From an uncultured Oscillospiraceae bacterium (GTDB taxonomy: Bacteria; Bacillota; Clostridia; Oscillospirales; Oscillospiraceae), in assembly GCA_900758315.1 (NCBI GenBank), contig CAAERF010000006.1, positions 1 to 28,144 on the forward strand: a DNA stretch of 28,144 nt, in the 5' to 3' direction. A model generated the notes under the pieces. It saw only the letters and a program-made list of their open reading frames with translations, had not been told where the DNA came from and ran no database searches. A program made the position numbers and the translations under genes. Of this stretch, positions 1 through 8,882 are shown in pieces. Position 1 is the first letter of the stretch. Each line of letters opens with the position of its first letter.

Positions 1-127
1 TTTGCAAAAACGGAAAAAAATAACCCCCCGGGGGGCTTCCCCAGGACACTTTGTTACGGTAATATGCTATTGAACCATTCTGCACCGGCCGAAGCAGAGC
101 ACCTGAAAGAAGAAGGAGAAACTGGAT
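1..127. other. Leader region upstream of the ABC importer operon
   Basis: No gene is supported here. A run of A is followed by a 12-base perfect palindrome of six C and six G at 24-35. It could be the end of an upstream unit or part of the operon leader, but it has no T tract on the + strand. An AAGGAGAA ribosome binding site lies near 112-119, just before the first start codon. I could not find a convincing -35/-10 pair, so the promoter is either weak or outside the window. Confidence 0.3.
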
Positions 128-1717
128 ATGATGTGGAAAAGAGTAGCCGCCGCTTTGCTGTGCGGCGCCATGACCCTGGGTCTGCTGACCAGCTGCGGTG
201 GAGAGAACGCTGCCAGCTCCGGCTCTGTTTCGGCGGCGGAAAATCTGGATCAGAGCGACACCTTGATCTACGGGGCGGAGTTCATGGACGACACCTTAAA
301 TCCCATGCTGGACTCCCTGTACTGCGGCAGTATGCTGTACCGTGGCCTGATGAAAACCGACGAGAACTGCAAGCCCCAGTACGACATCGCCACCGACTGC
401 AAGATCAGCGACGACCTGCTGGAGTACACCTTCACCATTCGGGATGACGTGACCTTCCACGACGGCACCAGGCTGACGGTGGAGGACGTGGTGTTCACCC
501 TCAACACCATTATGGACGAAAAGACCAACTCCGCCCTGCGGGAGGACTTCTCCGAGGTGGAAACGGTGGAGAAGGTGGACGATACCACCCTGAAAATCAC
601 CCTGAAAACGCCCTTCCCGGCCTTGCTGGATAAGCTGACCGTGGGCATCGTACCCGCCCACTGCTTCGCCGAGGGCGAGGACGTGAACACCGCCGGCTTC
701 AACCAGAATCCGGTGGGCTGCGGACCCTATCGCTTCGTCAGCTACGAGGAGGACTCCAAGCTGGTGATGACCCGGTTTGACGGCTACTACGGCGACCAGG
801 CGAAGATCAAGAACATCGTCTTTACCTACCTGCCCGACTACAACGTCCGTGCCCTTCAGCTGTCCACCGGCGAGATCGACCTGGCCTACGTGGAGCCCAG
901 CCAGGCGGAGGAGCTGGACCAGGGCGAGAACACCACGGTGTACAAGATTGACACTGCCGACTACCGGTGTGTTATGTTCAACTTCGCGGCCACCGACCTC
1001 TTTGACGACGTGAAAGTGCGTCAGGCCCTGTGCTATAACACCGACCGGGAATCTGTGGTGCGCTCCATTCTCCACGGCTACGGAGAGGCCGCCTACACCC
1101 CGCTCCAGCGCAACGAATTCAAGAATGAAAACGTGGCGCGGTACGACTACGACGCCGAACAGGCTGCGGCTCTGCTGGATGAGGCGGGCTGGACCGACCA
1201 TGATGGCGACGGGATCCGGGACAAGGACGGCAGGAAGCTGAGCTTTACCCTGACCGCGCCGGTCACCGACGAGGTGCGGGTGAACATCGCCACCTACCTG
1301 GTGGAGGAGTGGAAGAAGCTGGGCGTGGATTGCAAGGTGGACGCGCTGGACTGGAACGCCATCGACATCTCCCAGTGCGAGGCCTTCATTCTGGGCTGGG
1401 GCAGTCCCTTTGACGCGGACAACGACACCTACCGGCTCTTCGCCACCGACGGATCGGTGAACTACGGCTCCTACAGCAATGGGACTGTGGACGAGACCCT
1501 GCGACAGGCCCGGACCACCTCAAATCAGGACGAGCGCGGCGCAGCCTACCGGGACTTCCAGCAGGCCCTGGCGGAGGATCCGGCCTACGACTTTATCTGC
1601 TACCTGACCGCCCTCTACGGGGCGAACAACCGGGTCTCCGGCATCAGCACGGAGAAAACCCTGGGCCATCACGGCGCGGGTATCTTCTGGAACATCGAGA
1701 CCTGGGAACTGACATAG
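128..1717 (+). CDS. ABC importer substrate-binding lipoprotein, family 5 (peptide/nickel type)
   Basis: Extracytoplasmic receptor of a family 5 (SBP_bac_5) ABC importer, a family that binds peptides, nickel complexes, opines or sugars. The 529-residue product begins with a lipoprotein signal peptide: basic start, hydrophobic stretch and lipobox LTSC with the lipidated Cys at about residue 23. A Ser/Ala-rich linker follows, then the bilobed fold with the family-typical stretches LEYTFTIRDDVTFHDGT and NPVGCGPYRF. Two adjacent ATGs are possible (128 and 131); the first has a good AAGGAG site. It is the first gene of an operon with two permeases, a methyltransferase and two ATPases. The order of components matches Nik/Opp systems. 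The true ligand cannot be read from the sequence: nickel, a metallophore complex or short peptides are all possible. Confidence 0.9.
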   Translation: MMWKRVAAALLCGAMTLGLLTSCGGENAASSGSVSAAENLDQSDTLIYGAEFMDDTLNPMLDSLYCGSMLYRGLMKTDENCKPQYDIATDCKISDDLLEYTFTIRDDVTFHDGTRLTVEDVVFTLNTIMDEKTNSALREDFSEVETVEKVDDTTLKITLKTPFPALLDKLTVGIVPAHCFAEGEDVNTAGFNQNPVGCGPYRFVSYEEDSKLVMTRFDGYYGDQAKIKNIVFTYLPDYNVRALQLSTGEIDLAYVEPSQAEELDQGENTTVYKIDTADYRCVMFNFAATDLFDDVKVRQALCYNTDRESVVRSILHGYGEAAYTPLQRNEFKNENVARYDYDAEQAAALLDEAGWTDHDGDGIRDKDGRKLSFTLTAPVTDEVRVNIATYLVEEWKKLGVDCKVDALDWNAIDISQCEAFILGWGSPFDADNDTYRLFATDGSVNYGSYSNGTVDETLRQARTTSNQDERGAAYRDFQQALAEDPAYDFICYLTALYGANNRVSGISTEKTLGHHGAGIFWNIETWELT

Positions 1718-1724
1718 GGATGGA

Positions 1725-2687
1725 ATGAGAAACTACGTTATCAAGAGAATCCTACAGAGCGTGATCGTTCTGCTGATTATGAGCGGCTTTGCCTTTGCCC
1801 TCATCAACGCGGCCCCCGGTGACCCGGCCGCCGCTATCTACGGAGGACAGATGGATCAGCTCACCCCGGCGGAGCGGGAGCGCATCAATACCAACCTGGG
1901 GCTGGACCGGCCGCTGCTGGTCCGCTACGGGAACTGGCTTCGGGAGGTGGCCGCAGGACATCTGGGCAACTCCTACGCCAATGGAAAAAGCGTCAACGCC
2001 ATTTTGGCGCAGCGCCTGCCCAACACCCTGCTGCTGTTTGCGTTATCCTTTACGATCACGGTCCTACTTGCCTTGGCAATCGGGTTGTGGGCGGGCATTC
2101 ACCCGGGATCCCGGCTGGACAGGGGGATCACCGTGGCCAGTATCGTTGTGAATGGGATTCCCAGCGTGCTGGTGGCCATCGGACTGATCTTCCTCTTCTC
2201 CGTCCAGCTGGGGATCCTGCCCTCCACGGGCACCGCCTCGCTGTTTTCCGGCGGGGCGGCGGACCGGCTGCGCCATCTGGTGCTGCCGGTGACCACCATC
2301 GTCCTCAGCCATGTGGGCTCCTTCGCCCGCTTTATTCAGGAGGGGATGAAGGAGGAGCTGAACAGCTACTACGTGACTGTGGCCCGGGCCAACCGGGTCT
2401 CCAAACGGCATATCTACCTGGGCGCCATGAAAAATGCCCTGGTTCCCTTCGTCAACTACGCCGGCACCCACGTACCCTCCTTTTTCTCCGGCTTCGTGGT
2501 GGTGGAGACCGTGTTCGCCTACCCGGGACTGGGCAATATGATTGTCAATGCGATTCCGGTGAAGGACTACCCGGTGCTCATGGGCGGCATTCTGGTCACC
2601 GGTCTGGTGGTGATCCTCTCCATGCTGGCGGTGGACCTGATCGACCTGGCCCTGAACCCCAAGCTGAGAAAGTCGGTGACAGGATGA
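1725..2687 (+). CDS. ABC importer permease, NikB/DppB type
   Basis: First transmembrane subunit of the importer. The 320-residue product has the DppB/NikB N-terminal signature: a first membrane helix (about residues 9-30) followed by NAAPGDPAA and a short extracytoplasmic segment. Several more helices lead to the EAA-type loop around AMKNALVPFVNYAGTHVP, which docks on the ATPase. The near C-terminal part, ETVFAYPGLGNMIVNAI, is typical of this family. It starts 7 bases after the receptor stop codon, and its own stop overlaps the start of the next permease in an ATGA, so the two subunits are probably translationally coupled. Confidence 0.93.
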   Translation: MRNYVIKRILQSVIVLLIMSGFAFALINAAPGDPAAAIYGGQMDQLTPAERERINTNLGLDRPLLVRYGNWLREVAAGHLGNSYANGKSVNAILAQRLPNTLLLFALSFTITVLLALAIGLWAGIHPGSRLDRGITVASIVVNGIPSVLVAIGLIFLFSVQLGILPSTGTASLFSGGAADRLRHLVLPVTTIVLSHVGSFARFIQEGMKEELNSYYVTVARANRVSKRHIYLGAMKNALVPFVNYAGTHVPSFFSGFVVVETVFAYPGLGNMIVNAIPVKDYPVLMGGILVTGLVVILSMLAVDLIDLALNPKLRKSVTG

Positions 2688-3487
2688 AGAAGCGGACGCA
2701 CAGCAACCGGTTCTGGGTGATCCTGTTTCTGGTCATTGCGGCCCTGTGCCTGCTCTCGCCACTGTTCACCGTATACGGTCCCACCGAGGTGGATCTGAAC
2801 CAGGTGCTCCAGGCGCCCGGCAGGACCCACTGGTTTGGCACCGACAGCCTGGGCCGGGACGTGTTCTCCCGGGTCCTCTACGGCGGCATGGTGTCCCTGG
2901 GCGTGGCGGCAGTGACCACTGCGGTGGCCCTGCTCATCGGACTGGTCTACGGCGGTATCAGCGGCTATATCGGCGGCCAGGTGGACAACGTGATGATGCG
3001 GGCGGTGGATGTGGTGTACAGCATCCCGTCCACCATTATCGTGCTGGCCTTTCAGATGGTGTTCCCCAACCAGATTCTGGGCCTGATTATCATTATGAGC
3101 CTGACCAGCTGGATGACCACTGCCCGGGTGATTCGGGGACGGTTCATGGAGCTGAAAAAGACCAACTTCGTCCTGCTGGCCCACGGGCTGAACATCCCCA
3201 AACGGGTGATCCTGTTCCGCCACATGGCCCGGAACAGCCTGTCCAGCCTGATCGTGATCGCCACCTTCACCTTCGCCAACGCCATCATCACCGAGACCGC
3301 CCTGAGCTACCTGGGGGTGGGCATCCCCATCGACGTGCCCTCCTGGGGCAACATGATCAACAACGCCCAGAGCTACATCCTCACCGGACGGTGGTGGGTG
3401 GTGCTCTTCCCAGGCCTGCTGATTATCCTCAGCTCCCTGTGCGTCAACTTCACCGGGGAGTACCTGAAACAGCAATCACTATCGTGA
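2684..3487 (+). CDS. ABC importer permease, NikC/DppC type
   Basis: Second transmembrane subunit, 267 residues. The start MKKRTHSNRFW lies in the ATGA overlap with the preceding permease. A long open frame extends upstream, but the overlap and the family N-terminus favour this start. One N-terminal helix is followed by HWFGTDSLGRDVFSRVLYG, the hallmark of DppC/NikC/OppC proteins. The EAA loop falls around HGLNIPKRVILFRHMARN. The C-terminal part contains ETALSYLGVGIPIDVPSWG, again diagnostic. It forms a heterodimeric channel with the product of the preceding gene. Confidence 0.93.
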   Translation: MKKRTHSNRFWVILFLVIAALCLLSPLFTVYGPTEVDLNQVLQAPGRTHWFGTDSLGRDVFSRVLYGGMVSLGVAAVTTAVALLIGLVYGGISGYIGGQVDNVMMRAVDVVYSIPSTIIVLAFQMVFPNQILGLIIIMSLTSWMTTARVIRGRFMELKKTNFVLLAHGLNIPKRVILFRHMARNSLSSLIVIATFTFANAIITETALSYLGVGIPIDVPSWGNMINNAQSYILTGRWWVVLFPGLLIILSSLCVNFTGEYLKQQSLS

Positions 3488-3507
3488 GAGAATCGAAAAG
3501 GAAATCT

Positions 3508-4284
3508 ATGGACGACAAGAACATTAAACGGGAAATCGCGGAGAACTGGAACCGGGCCTCCGGGACCTACGACGACTGCTACGCCCACGGCATCAAAAGT
3601 GAGGCGGAGACCCGGGAGTGGCTGGCGCTGCTGGACCGGCTCATCGACGGCGAAAAGCCCGCCGACGTGCTGGATGTGGGCGCGGGCACCGGGATCATCA
3701 GCCTGCTGCTGGCCCGGCTGGGACACCAGTGCAAGGGAATCGACCTGTCGGAACAGATGCTGGCGGTGGCCCGGAGCAAGGCGGACGCGGCCGGATATGA
3801 CAACGTGACCTTTGCCCTCGGCGACGCTGAACATACCGGCGAGGACAGTGACCGCTACGACGTGGTGATTAACCGGCACCTGGTCTGGACGCTGCCCCAC
3901 CCGGAGCAGGCTATCGCCGAGTGGAAGCGGGTGCTGAAGCCCGGCGGGAAGCTGATTGTTCTGGAGGGCAACTGGCACTACAACCGGCTGCCCGACCGGA
4001 TCAGTGTGTTCATCGGCCGGTGCCTGCTGAGCCTCCAGGAAAAGCGCAACGCCTTTTCCCACCAGGGAGACTATGGCGCGGAGCTGAAGGCGTCGCTGCC
4101 TATGCTCCAGAGCCAGAACGCCAGGCGACTGGCCCAGATGGTGGAGGCGGCGGGCTTCGCGTCCGTCACCGTACAGCCGCTGACGGCGGTGGACCGGGCG
4201 GAGAAGGCCGCCATGCCCTTGGGCTACCGTCTGCTGAATCCCCACAAGCGGATGGCCTTTGTGGCGGTCAAGGGACAGCCGTGA
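3508..4284 (+). CDS. Class I SAM-dependent methyltransferase inside the importer operon
   Basis: Predicted soluble methyltransferase of 258 residues. SAM-binding motif I is DVLDVGAGTG (about residues 53-62) and the acidic end of strand 2 is GIDLS (Asp79). A post-motif segment, RVLKPGGKLIVLEGNW, is typical of UbiE/Methyltransf_11-type enzymes. The start ATG at 3508 has an AAGGAAA site. Its stop overlaps the GTG of the next ATPase gene by 4 bases (GTGA), so it is truly embedded in the transporter operon. The substrate is unknown. A role in modifying the imported ligand, for example a small metal chelator, is an inference from context only. Confidence 0.88.
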   Translation: MDDKNIKREIAENWNRASGTYDDCYAHGIKSEAETREWLALLDRLIDGEKPADVLDVGAGTGIISLLLARLGHQCKGIDLSEQMLAVARSKADAAGYDNVTFALGDAEHTGEDSDRYDVVINRHLVWTLPHPEQAIAEWKRVLKPGGKLIVLEGNWHYNRLPDRISVFIGRCLLSLQEKRNAFSHQGDYGAELKASLPMLQSQNARRLAQMVEAAGFASVTVQPLTAVDRAEKAAMPLGYRLLNPHKRMAFVAVKGQP

Positions 4285-5021
4285 GAGAACCGATTTTAGA
4301 GGTGAAAGGGCTCACTCTGTCCATCGACAGCGTGGAGCTGCTCCACAACCTGACCTTTTCCGCGCCGGCGGGACAGATCACCTGTCTGGTGGGGGAGAGC
4401 GGCAGTGGTAAGAGCCTCACCGTGTCCGCCCTTCTGGGACTGCTGCCCGAAGGGGCGGTGCTGGCGCCGGAGAGCCGGATCACCTTTCGGGGTGAGGGCA
4501 TTTTCTCCATCTATCAGGACCCCATCAACGCCTTCAATCCGTCTATCCGGGTGGGCAGGCAGCTGTACCGGATGGCGAGCGGGTACCGGAAGGTGGAGCG
4601 GCGCACGTTTCAACGGGACATCGCGGCGGTGATGGCCCGGCTGCGGCTGGACCGGCCGGAGACGGTGCTGAAAAAGTACCCCTTTGAGCTGTCCGGCGGG
4701 ATGCTCCAGCGTCTGATGATCGCCTGCGCCATCTACGTGGCGCCGTCGCTGATCATCGCCGACGAGCCCACCACCGCCCTGGATGTGAGCATTCAGAAGG
4801 AAATTCTGCGGGAATTCCGCGCCATCAACCATGAGCTGGGCATTTCCATACTGGCGGTGACCCACGACTTCGGGGTGGTGGCAGAGCTGGCAGATCAGGT
4901 GATCGTCCTGCGGCAGGGCGCCCTGGTGGAGGCCGGCGAGGCAAGTGTGATTTTTGATCGCCCTCGGGAGGACTATACGAAAGCCCTCCTGGCGGCCAGT
5001 GTACAGGAGGGACAGCTGTGA
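4281..5021 (+). CDS. ABC importer ATPase, NikD/DppD type (compact)
   Basis: First ATP-hydrolysing subunit, 246 residues, starting with GTG at 4281. Walker A is GESGSGKS (residues 38-45), the Q-loop Gln is about residue 79 in IYQDP, the signature is LSGGM (137-141), Walker B is LIIADEPTTALD (Asp161, Glu162), and the switch His is in VTHDF. The stretch between Walker A and the Q-loop is shorter than in usual OppD/DppD proteins. The C-terminal oligopeptide-transporter extension with its Cys motif is absent. This fits the smaller NikD-like subfamily. It overlaps both neighbours by 4 bases. Confidence 0.92.
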   Translation: MREPILEVKGLTLSIDSVELLHNLTFSAPAGQITCLVGESGSGKSLTVSALLGLLPEGAVLAPESRITFRGEGIFSIYQDPINAFNPSIRVGRQLYRMASGYRKVERRTFQRDIAAVMARLRLDRPETVLKKYPFELSGGMLQRLMIACAIYVAPSLIIADEPTTALDVSIQKEILREFRAINHELGISILAVTHDFGVVAELADQVIVLRQGALVEAGEASVIFDRPREDYTKALLAASVQEGQL

Positions 5022-5845
5022 TACTGCGAGGAGAACGGTTGTGTAAAAGCTACCGCCGGGAAGAGGTGCTCCGGGATGTGACCCTGGAGCTGCGGCCCGG
5101 CGAGATTCTGGGCCTGGTGGGGGAGAGCGGCTGCGGCAAGTCCACGCTGGCCCGGCTGCTGTGCTGCTACGAGCGGCCCACCGCCGGACAGGTGCTCTTC
5201 CAGGGCCGGGACGCCAACCGGGCCGGCCGGAAGGAACGGCGTCAGTTCCACCGGGCCTGCCAGCTGATTTTGCAGGACAATCTCACCTCGCTGGACCCGA
5301 CCATGACCGTGGGAGCAACCCTGGCCGAGGCGGTGCGCTACAACCGGGACTGGGACGCCGCTCAGAGCCGCAAGGAGATCGCCAAGATGCTGGAGCGGCT
5401 GTTGCTGGAGCCGGACGTGCTGGAAAAGCGGCCCGCTCAGCTCAGCGGCGGTCAGCGGCAGCGGGTCAATATCGCCCGGGCCCTGCTGGTGGACCCGAAG
5501 GTGCTCATCTGCGACGAGATCACCTCCAGTCTGGACGTGATCACCCAGTACCACCTGCTCAAGCTGCTCAAGGAGCTCAACCGGGACACCGGTCTGCCCA
5601 TGCTCTTCATCTCCCACGACATTCAGGGCGTGAAGCGGATCAGTGACCGGATTCTGGTCATGCATCAGGGCCAGATCACCGAGGAACTGCACCGGGAGAG
5701 CGGCTTTGCCTGTTCCGGTATCGCCGCCCGGCGGCTGATGGACGCCCTGCCCATCCGCCACCCCAGTCAGAGACCGGCCCTGCCACGGCATTTTGCCGAC
5801 CCATTGTATTCCCGGGGGACCGAACCGGTCCCGTTGGCCCAATAA
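5018..5845 (+). CDS. ABC importer ATPase, NikE/DppF type
   Basis: Second ATPase subunit, 275 residues, starting with GTG at 5018 in a GTGA overlap with the previous gene. Walker A is GESGCGKS (35-42), the Q-loop is LILQDNLTSLDP, the signature is LSGGQRQRVNIARAL, and Walker B is VLICDEITSSLD, with Ile in place of the more common Pro after DE. The switch His is in FISHD. Gln in the Q-loop and the Leu-Asp-Pro block are typical of DppF/NikE. The last 30 or so residues are poorly conserved-looking and may be a species-specific tail. The subunit would pair with the compact ATPase to energise the two permeases. Confidence 0.92.
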   Translation: MILRGERLCKSYRREEVLRDVTLELRPGEILGLVGESGCGKSTLARLLCCYERPTAGQVLFQGRDANRAGRKERRQFHRACQLILQDNLTSLDPTMTVGATLAEAVRYNRDWDAAQSRKEIAKMLERLLLEPDVLEKRPAQLSGGQRQRVNIARALLVDPKVLICDEITSSLDVITQYHLLKLLKELNRDTGLPMLFISHDIQGVKRISDRILVMHQGQITEELHRESGFACSGIAARRLMDALPIRHPSQRPALPRHFADPLYSRGTEPVPLAQ

Positions 5846-5891
5846 GAAAAGCGAAAACCCATTGAGAATCAAGATTAAGGAGGAACATTTT

Positions 5892-6287
5892 ATGGCATGT
5901 TTTTTGGTACCCGGAGCGGAAGCGGTTGTCGTGACGGCAGCGGCACAGGTGGTAAAAGCAAGGGAACAGAAAAAGAAGGCTGGCTCTGACAGCGCTAAGG
6001 AGACAACGGCAATTCCCCTCTCTCAGAAGCTGCGCTGGCTGTACAGCCTGCTCTGGGGCGGCGTATTGCTGCTGGCCTTCGAGCACCTGTGGCACGGAGA
6101 GGTGACCCCCTGGTTCCCCTTCCTGACGGCGGCGAAAGACCCGGCGGAGACCGCAGTGATGCTCTCTGAAATGTCCACCGTGGGCGTCACCATGGCGGTG
6201 GTGGTCACAGTGGTCTGGATTGGTATGGTGGCGGTGGCCAGCCTGCTGGCCAAGCGCACGTCCAGCGGACGGATTGTGGCCCGGTAA
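5892..6287 (+). CDS. Small membrane protein of unknown function, importer operon
   Basis: A 131-residue protein starting at the ATG with a perfect AAGGAGG site (5878-5884). The open frame extends upstream into the ATPase gene, but that part is shadow. The N-terminus (MACFLVPGAEAVVVTAAAQVV) is a hydrophobic or amphipathic helix, followed by a charged Lys-rich linker. Two predicted membrane helices lie around WLYSLLWGGVLLLAFEHL and VGVTMAVVVTVVWIGMVAVA. I do not recognise a named family. It is 46 bases after the second ATPase gene and 12 bases before another small membrane protein. Co-transcription suggests a role linked to the importer or to handling of its cargo, but this is inference. Confidence 0.78.
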   Translation: MACFLVPGAEAVVVTAAAQVVKAREQKKKAGSDSAKETTAIPLSQKLRWLYSLLWGGVLLLAFEHLWHGEVTPWFPFLTAAKDPAETAVMLSEMSTVGVTMAVVVTVVWIGMVAVASLLAKRTSSGRIVAR

Positions 6288-6299
6288 GGAGGAAATACA

Positions 6300-6617
6300 A
6301 TGACATTGCTGACAACGGTATTTGCCGCGGTGATCGCCACCGTAGTGTGGTATAAGAAAGCACCTCAGGATGAGATGAAGGTGGGCGTGCTCTGCCTGAT
6401 GTACTGGGGCGCATCCCTGATGTGGCTGGTGGACGCCATCTTCGAGTACGCGGAGCTGCAGGCCGACTACTTCCTGCCCGCGCCGGTAGATATGCTCAAC
6501 GACTTCTTCCTGGGGCTGGCGGTAGTGGCTCTGGGCCTGGTCGCCTGGCTGGTGATCCTGATGATTAAGGATCCCAAAGGGATTGTGCGTGCGGCCATCT
6601 TTCAGAAAAAGAGCTGA
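6300..6617 (+). CDS. Small three-helix membrane protein of unknown function
   Basis: A 105-residue, very hydrophobic protein preceded by AAGGAGG. Three membrane helices are visible: at the N-terminus (about residues 2-17), in the middle (about 28-45, MKVGVLCLMYWGASLMWLV), and near the C-terminus (about 70-92). An acidic segment (DAIFEYAELQAD) lies between helices 2 and 3. No family is recognised. It is the last gene of the importer operon and is followed directly by an intrinsic terminator. It most likely works with the preceding small membrane protein. Confidence 0.78.
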   Translation: MTLLTTVFAAVIATVVWYKKAPQDEMKVGVLCLMYWGASLMWLVDAIFEYAELQADYFLPAPVDMLNDFFLGLAVVALGLVAWLVILMIKDPKGIVRAAIFQKKS

Positions 6618-6639
6618 ACGGAATCCATAAGACAAAAAT

Positions 6640-6671
6640 GGCTTCGCCTTTTCTGGGCGGAGTCGTTTTTT
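6640..6671 (+). terminator. Intrinsic terminator of the ABC importer operon
   Basis: A 9-base-pair stem (6640-6648 with 6656-6664, two G-U pairs) with a 7-base loop is followed by a T run at 6666-6671. It lies 22 bases after the stop of the last operon gene. Confidence 0.8.
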
Positions 6672-6689
6672 ACGGCTGTGAGAACAGGC

Positions 6690-6722
6690 GAAACGCCGCC
6701 GGCGGGATGCCAGCGGCGTTTC
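6690..6722. terminator. Hairpin between convergent operons, possible terminator
   Basis: A perfect 10-base inverted repeat (6690-6699 and 6713-6722) with a GC-rich 13-base loop sits between the convergent importer and pan operons. Neither side has a clear T tract, so it may be a Rho-assisted or processing hairpin. It is the best candidate for the end of the pan transcript. Confidence 0.45.
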
Positions 6723-6766
6723 TAAGTTATAGTGGAATAAGGATGAAAGGAAAATAGGAAGCGTTT

Positions 6767-7156
6767 TTACTGGTCGGACAGCCGTCCGTGGGCCTCATAG
6801 TGACTGACCCGGCTGATCCGGTTGTGGTCGTCCACAAAGATCACGTTGGGCCGGTGGGTCTGGGCCTCCTCCGGGGTCAGCTGGGCGTAGGCCATGATGA
6901 TGATGGCGTCTCCCACGCTGACACAGCGGGCGGCCGCGCCATTGAGGCAGATCACACCGGAATCCGGTTCTCCGGCGATGGTATAGGTCTCAAAACGGCT
7001 GCCGTTGTTTACGTCCACGATCTGGACCTTTTCATACTCCAGGATGCCGGACTGCTCCAGCAGGGTCCGGTCAATGGTGATGGAGCCCACGTAGTCCAGC
7101 TCCGCCTGGGTGACGATGGCCCGATGGATTTTGCCCTTGAGCAGTTCAATTTGCAT
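6767..7156 (-). CDS. panD: Aspartate 1-decarboxylase, pyruvoyl type
   Basis: Makes beta-alanine from L-aspartate in the cytoplasm, the second half of pantothenate. The 129-residue proenzyme begins [13 protein letters not shown]; the open frame extends upstream, but this start matches the family length and has a GGAGGG site within the end of panC. The self-cleavage site is Gly24-Ser25 in YVGSITID, where Ser25 becomes the pyruvoyl group. [19 protein letters not shown] is the conserved C-terminal part. It starts 4 bases after the panC stop, and is last in the operon order panG-B-C-D. Confidence 0.97.
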   Translation of the reverse strand: MQIELLKGKIHRAIVTQAELDYVGSITIDRTLLEQSGILEYEKVQIVDVNNGSRFETYTIAGEPDSGVICLNGAAARCVSVGDAIIIMAYAQLTPEEAQTHRPNVIFVDDHNRISRVSHYEAHGRLSDQ

Positions 7157-7160
7157 GGGG

Positions 7161-8009
7161 TCAGCCCTCCCAGATGAAGTTGTCGATGAGCCGGGTCTTG
7201 CCGATGTACACCGCAAGGGCCACCAGCACCGGTCCGGACAGGGAGTCCACCGGAGCCAGGGTGTTGGCGTCCACCGCGGATACGTAGTCGATTTTGGCCA
7301 GCGGCTCCGCTTGGATCAGGGCGGTCATGGCGTCAGTGATCTTCCGGGCGTCCCGCTCACCGGCGGCAGCCTGTTCCTGGCCCAGCTTCACCGCACGGGA
7401 CAGGCAGAGGGCGGCAGTGCGCTCCTCGGGGCTCAGGTAGACGTTCCGGGAGGACTTCGCAAGACCGTCCGGCTCCCGGATGATGGGACAGCCCACGATC
7501 TCCACGTCCATGGACAGGTCCAGCACCATGCGCTTGATGATGGACAGCTGCTGGGCGTCCTTCTGACCGAAGTAGGCCCGGTCGGGGGTGACGATGTTCA
7601 GCAGCTTGGCCACCACGGTGCACACGCCCCGGAAGTGAATGGGACGGGTCTTGCCGCAGAGGGCCTTGGACATGCCGGACTGGTTCTCCACGTAGGTGAC
7701 GAACCCTTCCGGGTACAGCTCTTCCGGCTCCGGGTGGAACACCATGGCACAGCCACCCTGCTCCAGCAGGGCGCAGTCCCGGTCAAAATCCCGGGGGTAG
7801 GCGTCAAAGTCCTCATTGGGACCGAACTGGGTGGGGTTGACGAACACCGAGGCCACGGCGCGGTCACACTGGGAGGTGGCGGCCTGGAGCAGGCTGAGAT
7901 GTCCCTCGTGGAGGAAGCCCATGGTGGGAACCAGTCCCACAGTGAGCCCCTGGGCCCGCCATTCCCTGACCTGGGCCCGGACCTGGGCGATGGTGGTTGC
8001 GATGATCAT
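7161..8009 (-). CDS. panC: Pantothenate synthetase
   Basis: Joins pantoate and beta-alanine with ATP to give pantothenate, through a pantoyl-adenylate. The 282-residue product has the usual length. It carries the nucleotidyl-transferase signature [15 protein letters not shown], with HEGH at residues 34-37, the substrate-binding [18 protein letters not shown], and the AKSSRN loop that corresponds to the KMSKS motif. It lies between panB (15-base gap) and panD (4-base gap), both transcribed the same way. Confidence 0.98.
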   Translation of the reverse strand: MIIATTIAQVRAQVREWRAQGLTVGLVPTMGFLHEGHLSLLQAATSQCDRAVASVFVNPTQFGPNEDFDAYPRDFDRDCALLEQGGCAMVFHPEPEELYPEGFVTYVENQSGMSKALCGKTRPIHFRGVCTVVAKLLNIVTPDRAYFGQKDAQQLSIIKRMVLDLSMDVEIVGCPIIREPDGLAKSSRNVYLSPEERTAALCLSRAVKLGQEQAAAGERDARKITDAMTALIQAEPLAKIDYVSAVDANTLAPVDSLSGPVLVALAVYIGKTRLIDNFIWEG

Positions 8010-8024
8010 ACCGGCGTGCCCTCC

Positions 8025-8870
8025 TTACAGCTCTGCGTCCAGCTGAGCCAGGTACTCGTCAGAACAGTCGGACTTGGCGAAGGTGTGGACGGGCTCGGGG
8101 AAGGAGCCGTCCTGGACTGCTGCCATGTAGTCGGTGAAGGCCTGGGTCATGACCTGGCCCACGTTGGCGAACTGACGGACGAACTTGGGGACGTAGTCGG
8201 TGAACATGCCCAGCATGTCCTGATACACCAGAATCTGGCCGTCACAGCCGGCACCAGCACCGATGCCGATGGTGGGAATGACCAGCTTCTTGGAGATCAG
8301 TGCTGCCAGCTTGGGCGGTACGCATTCCATAACCACCGAGAAAGCGCCGGCTTCCTGGACGGCATAGGCGTCCTTCAGCAGCTGACGGGCTGCTTCCTCG
8401 CCCTTGCCCTGGACCTTGAAGCCGCCGAAGGCGTTGACGGACTGGGGCGTCATACCGATGTGGGCCTGAACCGGGATGCCGGCGTCCACGATGGCGCGGA
8501 TCTGCTCGACCACGGCTGCGCCGCCTTCCAGCTTCACCGCATTGCCGCGGCCTTCCTTCATCAGCCGGCCGGCATTGGTGACGGCGTCATAGATGGACGC
8601 CTGATAAGACATAAAGGGCATGTCGATGACCACCATGGTGTTGCTGCACGCCTGAGCGACAGCGTGGCCGTGATGGATCATGTCCTCCATGGTCACGGAC
8701 AGGGTATCCTGCTGGCCCAGCATGGTGTTGCCCAGAGAGTCGCCCACCAGGATACCGTTGACGCCGGCCTGCTCCATCAGCTTGGCGGTGGAGTAATCGT
8801 AGCAGGTCAGCATGGAGATTTTTTCACCCTTTTGTTTCATTTCCAAAAAGGTAGCTGCTGTGTTTTTCAT
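8025..8870 (-). CDS. panB: 3-methyl-2-oxobutanoate hydroxymethyltransferase
   Basis: Transfers a hydroxymethyl group from methylene-tetrahydrofolate to ketoisovalerate to form ketopantoate, the first committed step of pantothenate synthesis. The 281-residue TIM-barrel protein has the conserved [12 protein letters not shown] start and the metal-binding [10 protein letters not shown] (Asp) block. It also has the substrate loop [10 protein letters not shown], then [11 protein letters not shown] and the C-terminal [21 protein letters not shown]. It follows the ketopantoate reductase-like gene with a 12-base gap, in an order that matches the pathway. Confidence 0.98.
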   Translation of the reverse strand: MKNTAATFLEMKQKGEKISMLTCYDYSTAKLMEQAGVNGILVGDSLGNTMLGQQDTLSVTMEDMIHHGHAVAQACSNTMVVIDMPFMSYQASIYDAVTNAGRLMKEGRGNAVKLEGGAAVVEQIRAIVDAGIPVQAHIGMTPQSVNAFGGFKVQGKGEEAARQLLKDAYAVQEAGAFSVVMECVPPKLAALISKKLVIPTIGIGAGAGCDGQILVYQDMLGMFTDYVPKFVRQFANVGQVMTQAFTDYMAAVQDGSFPEPVHTFAKSDCSDEYLAQLDAEL

Positions 8871-8882
8871 AGTCTGCTCCTT

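Noticed and set aside
2746..3507. Upstream extension of the methyltransferase frame into the permease gene
   Set aside because: This part overlaps a clear NikC-type permease in another frame. The methyltransferase family start is at 3508 with a ribosome binding site.
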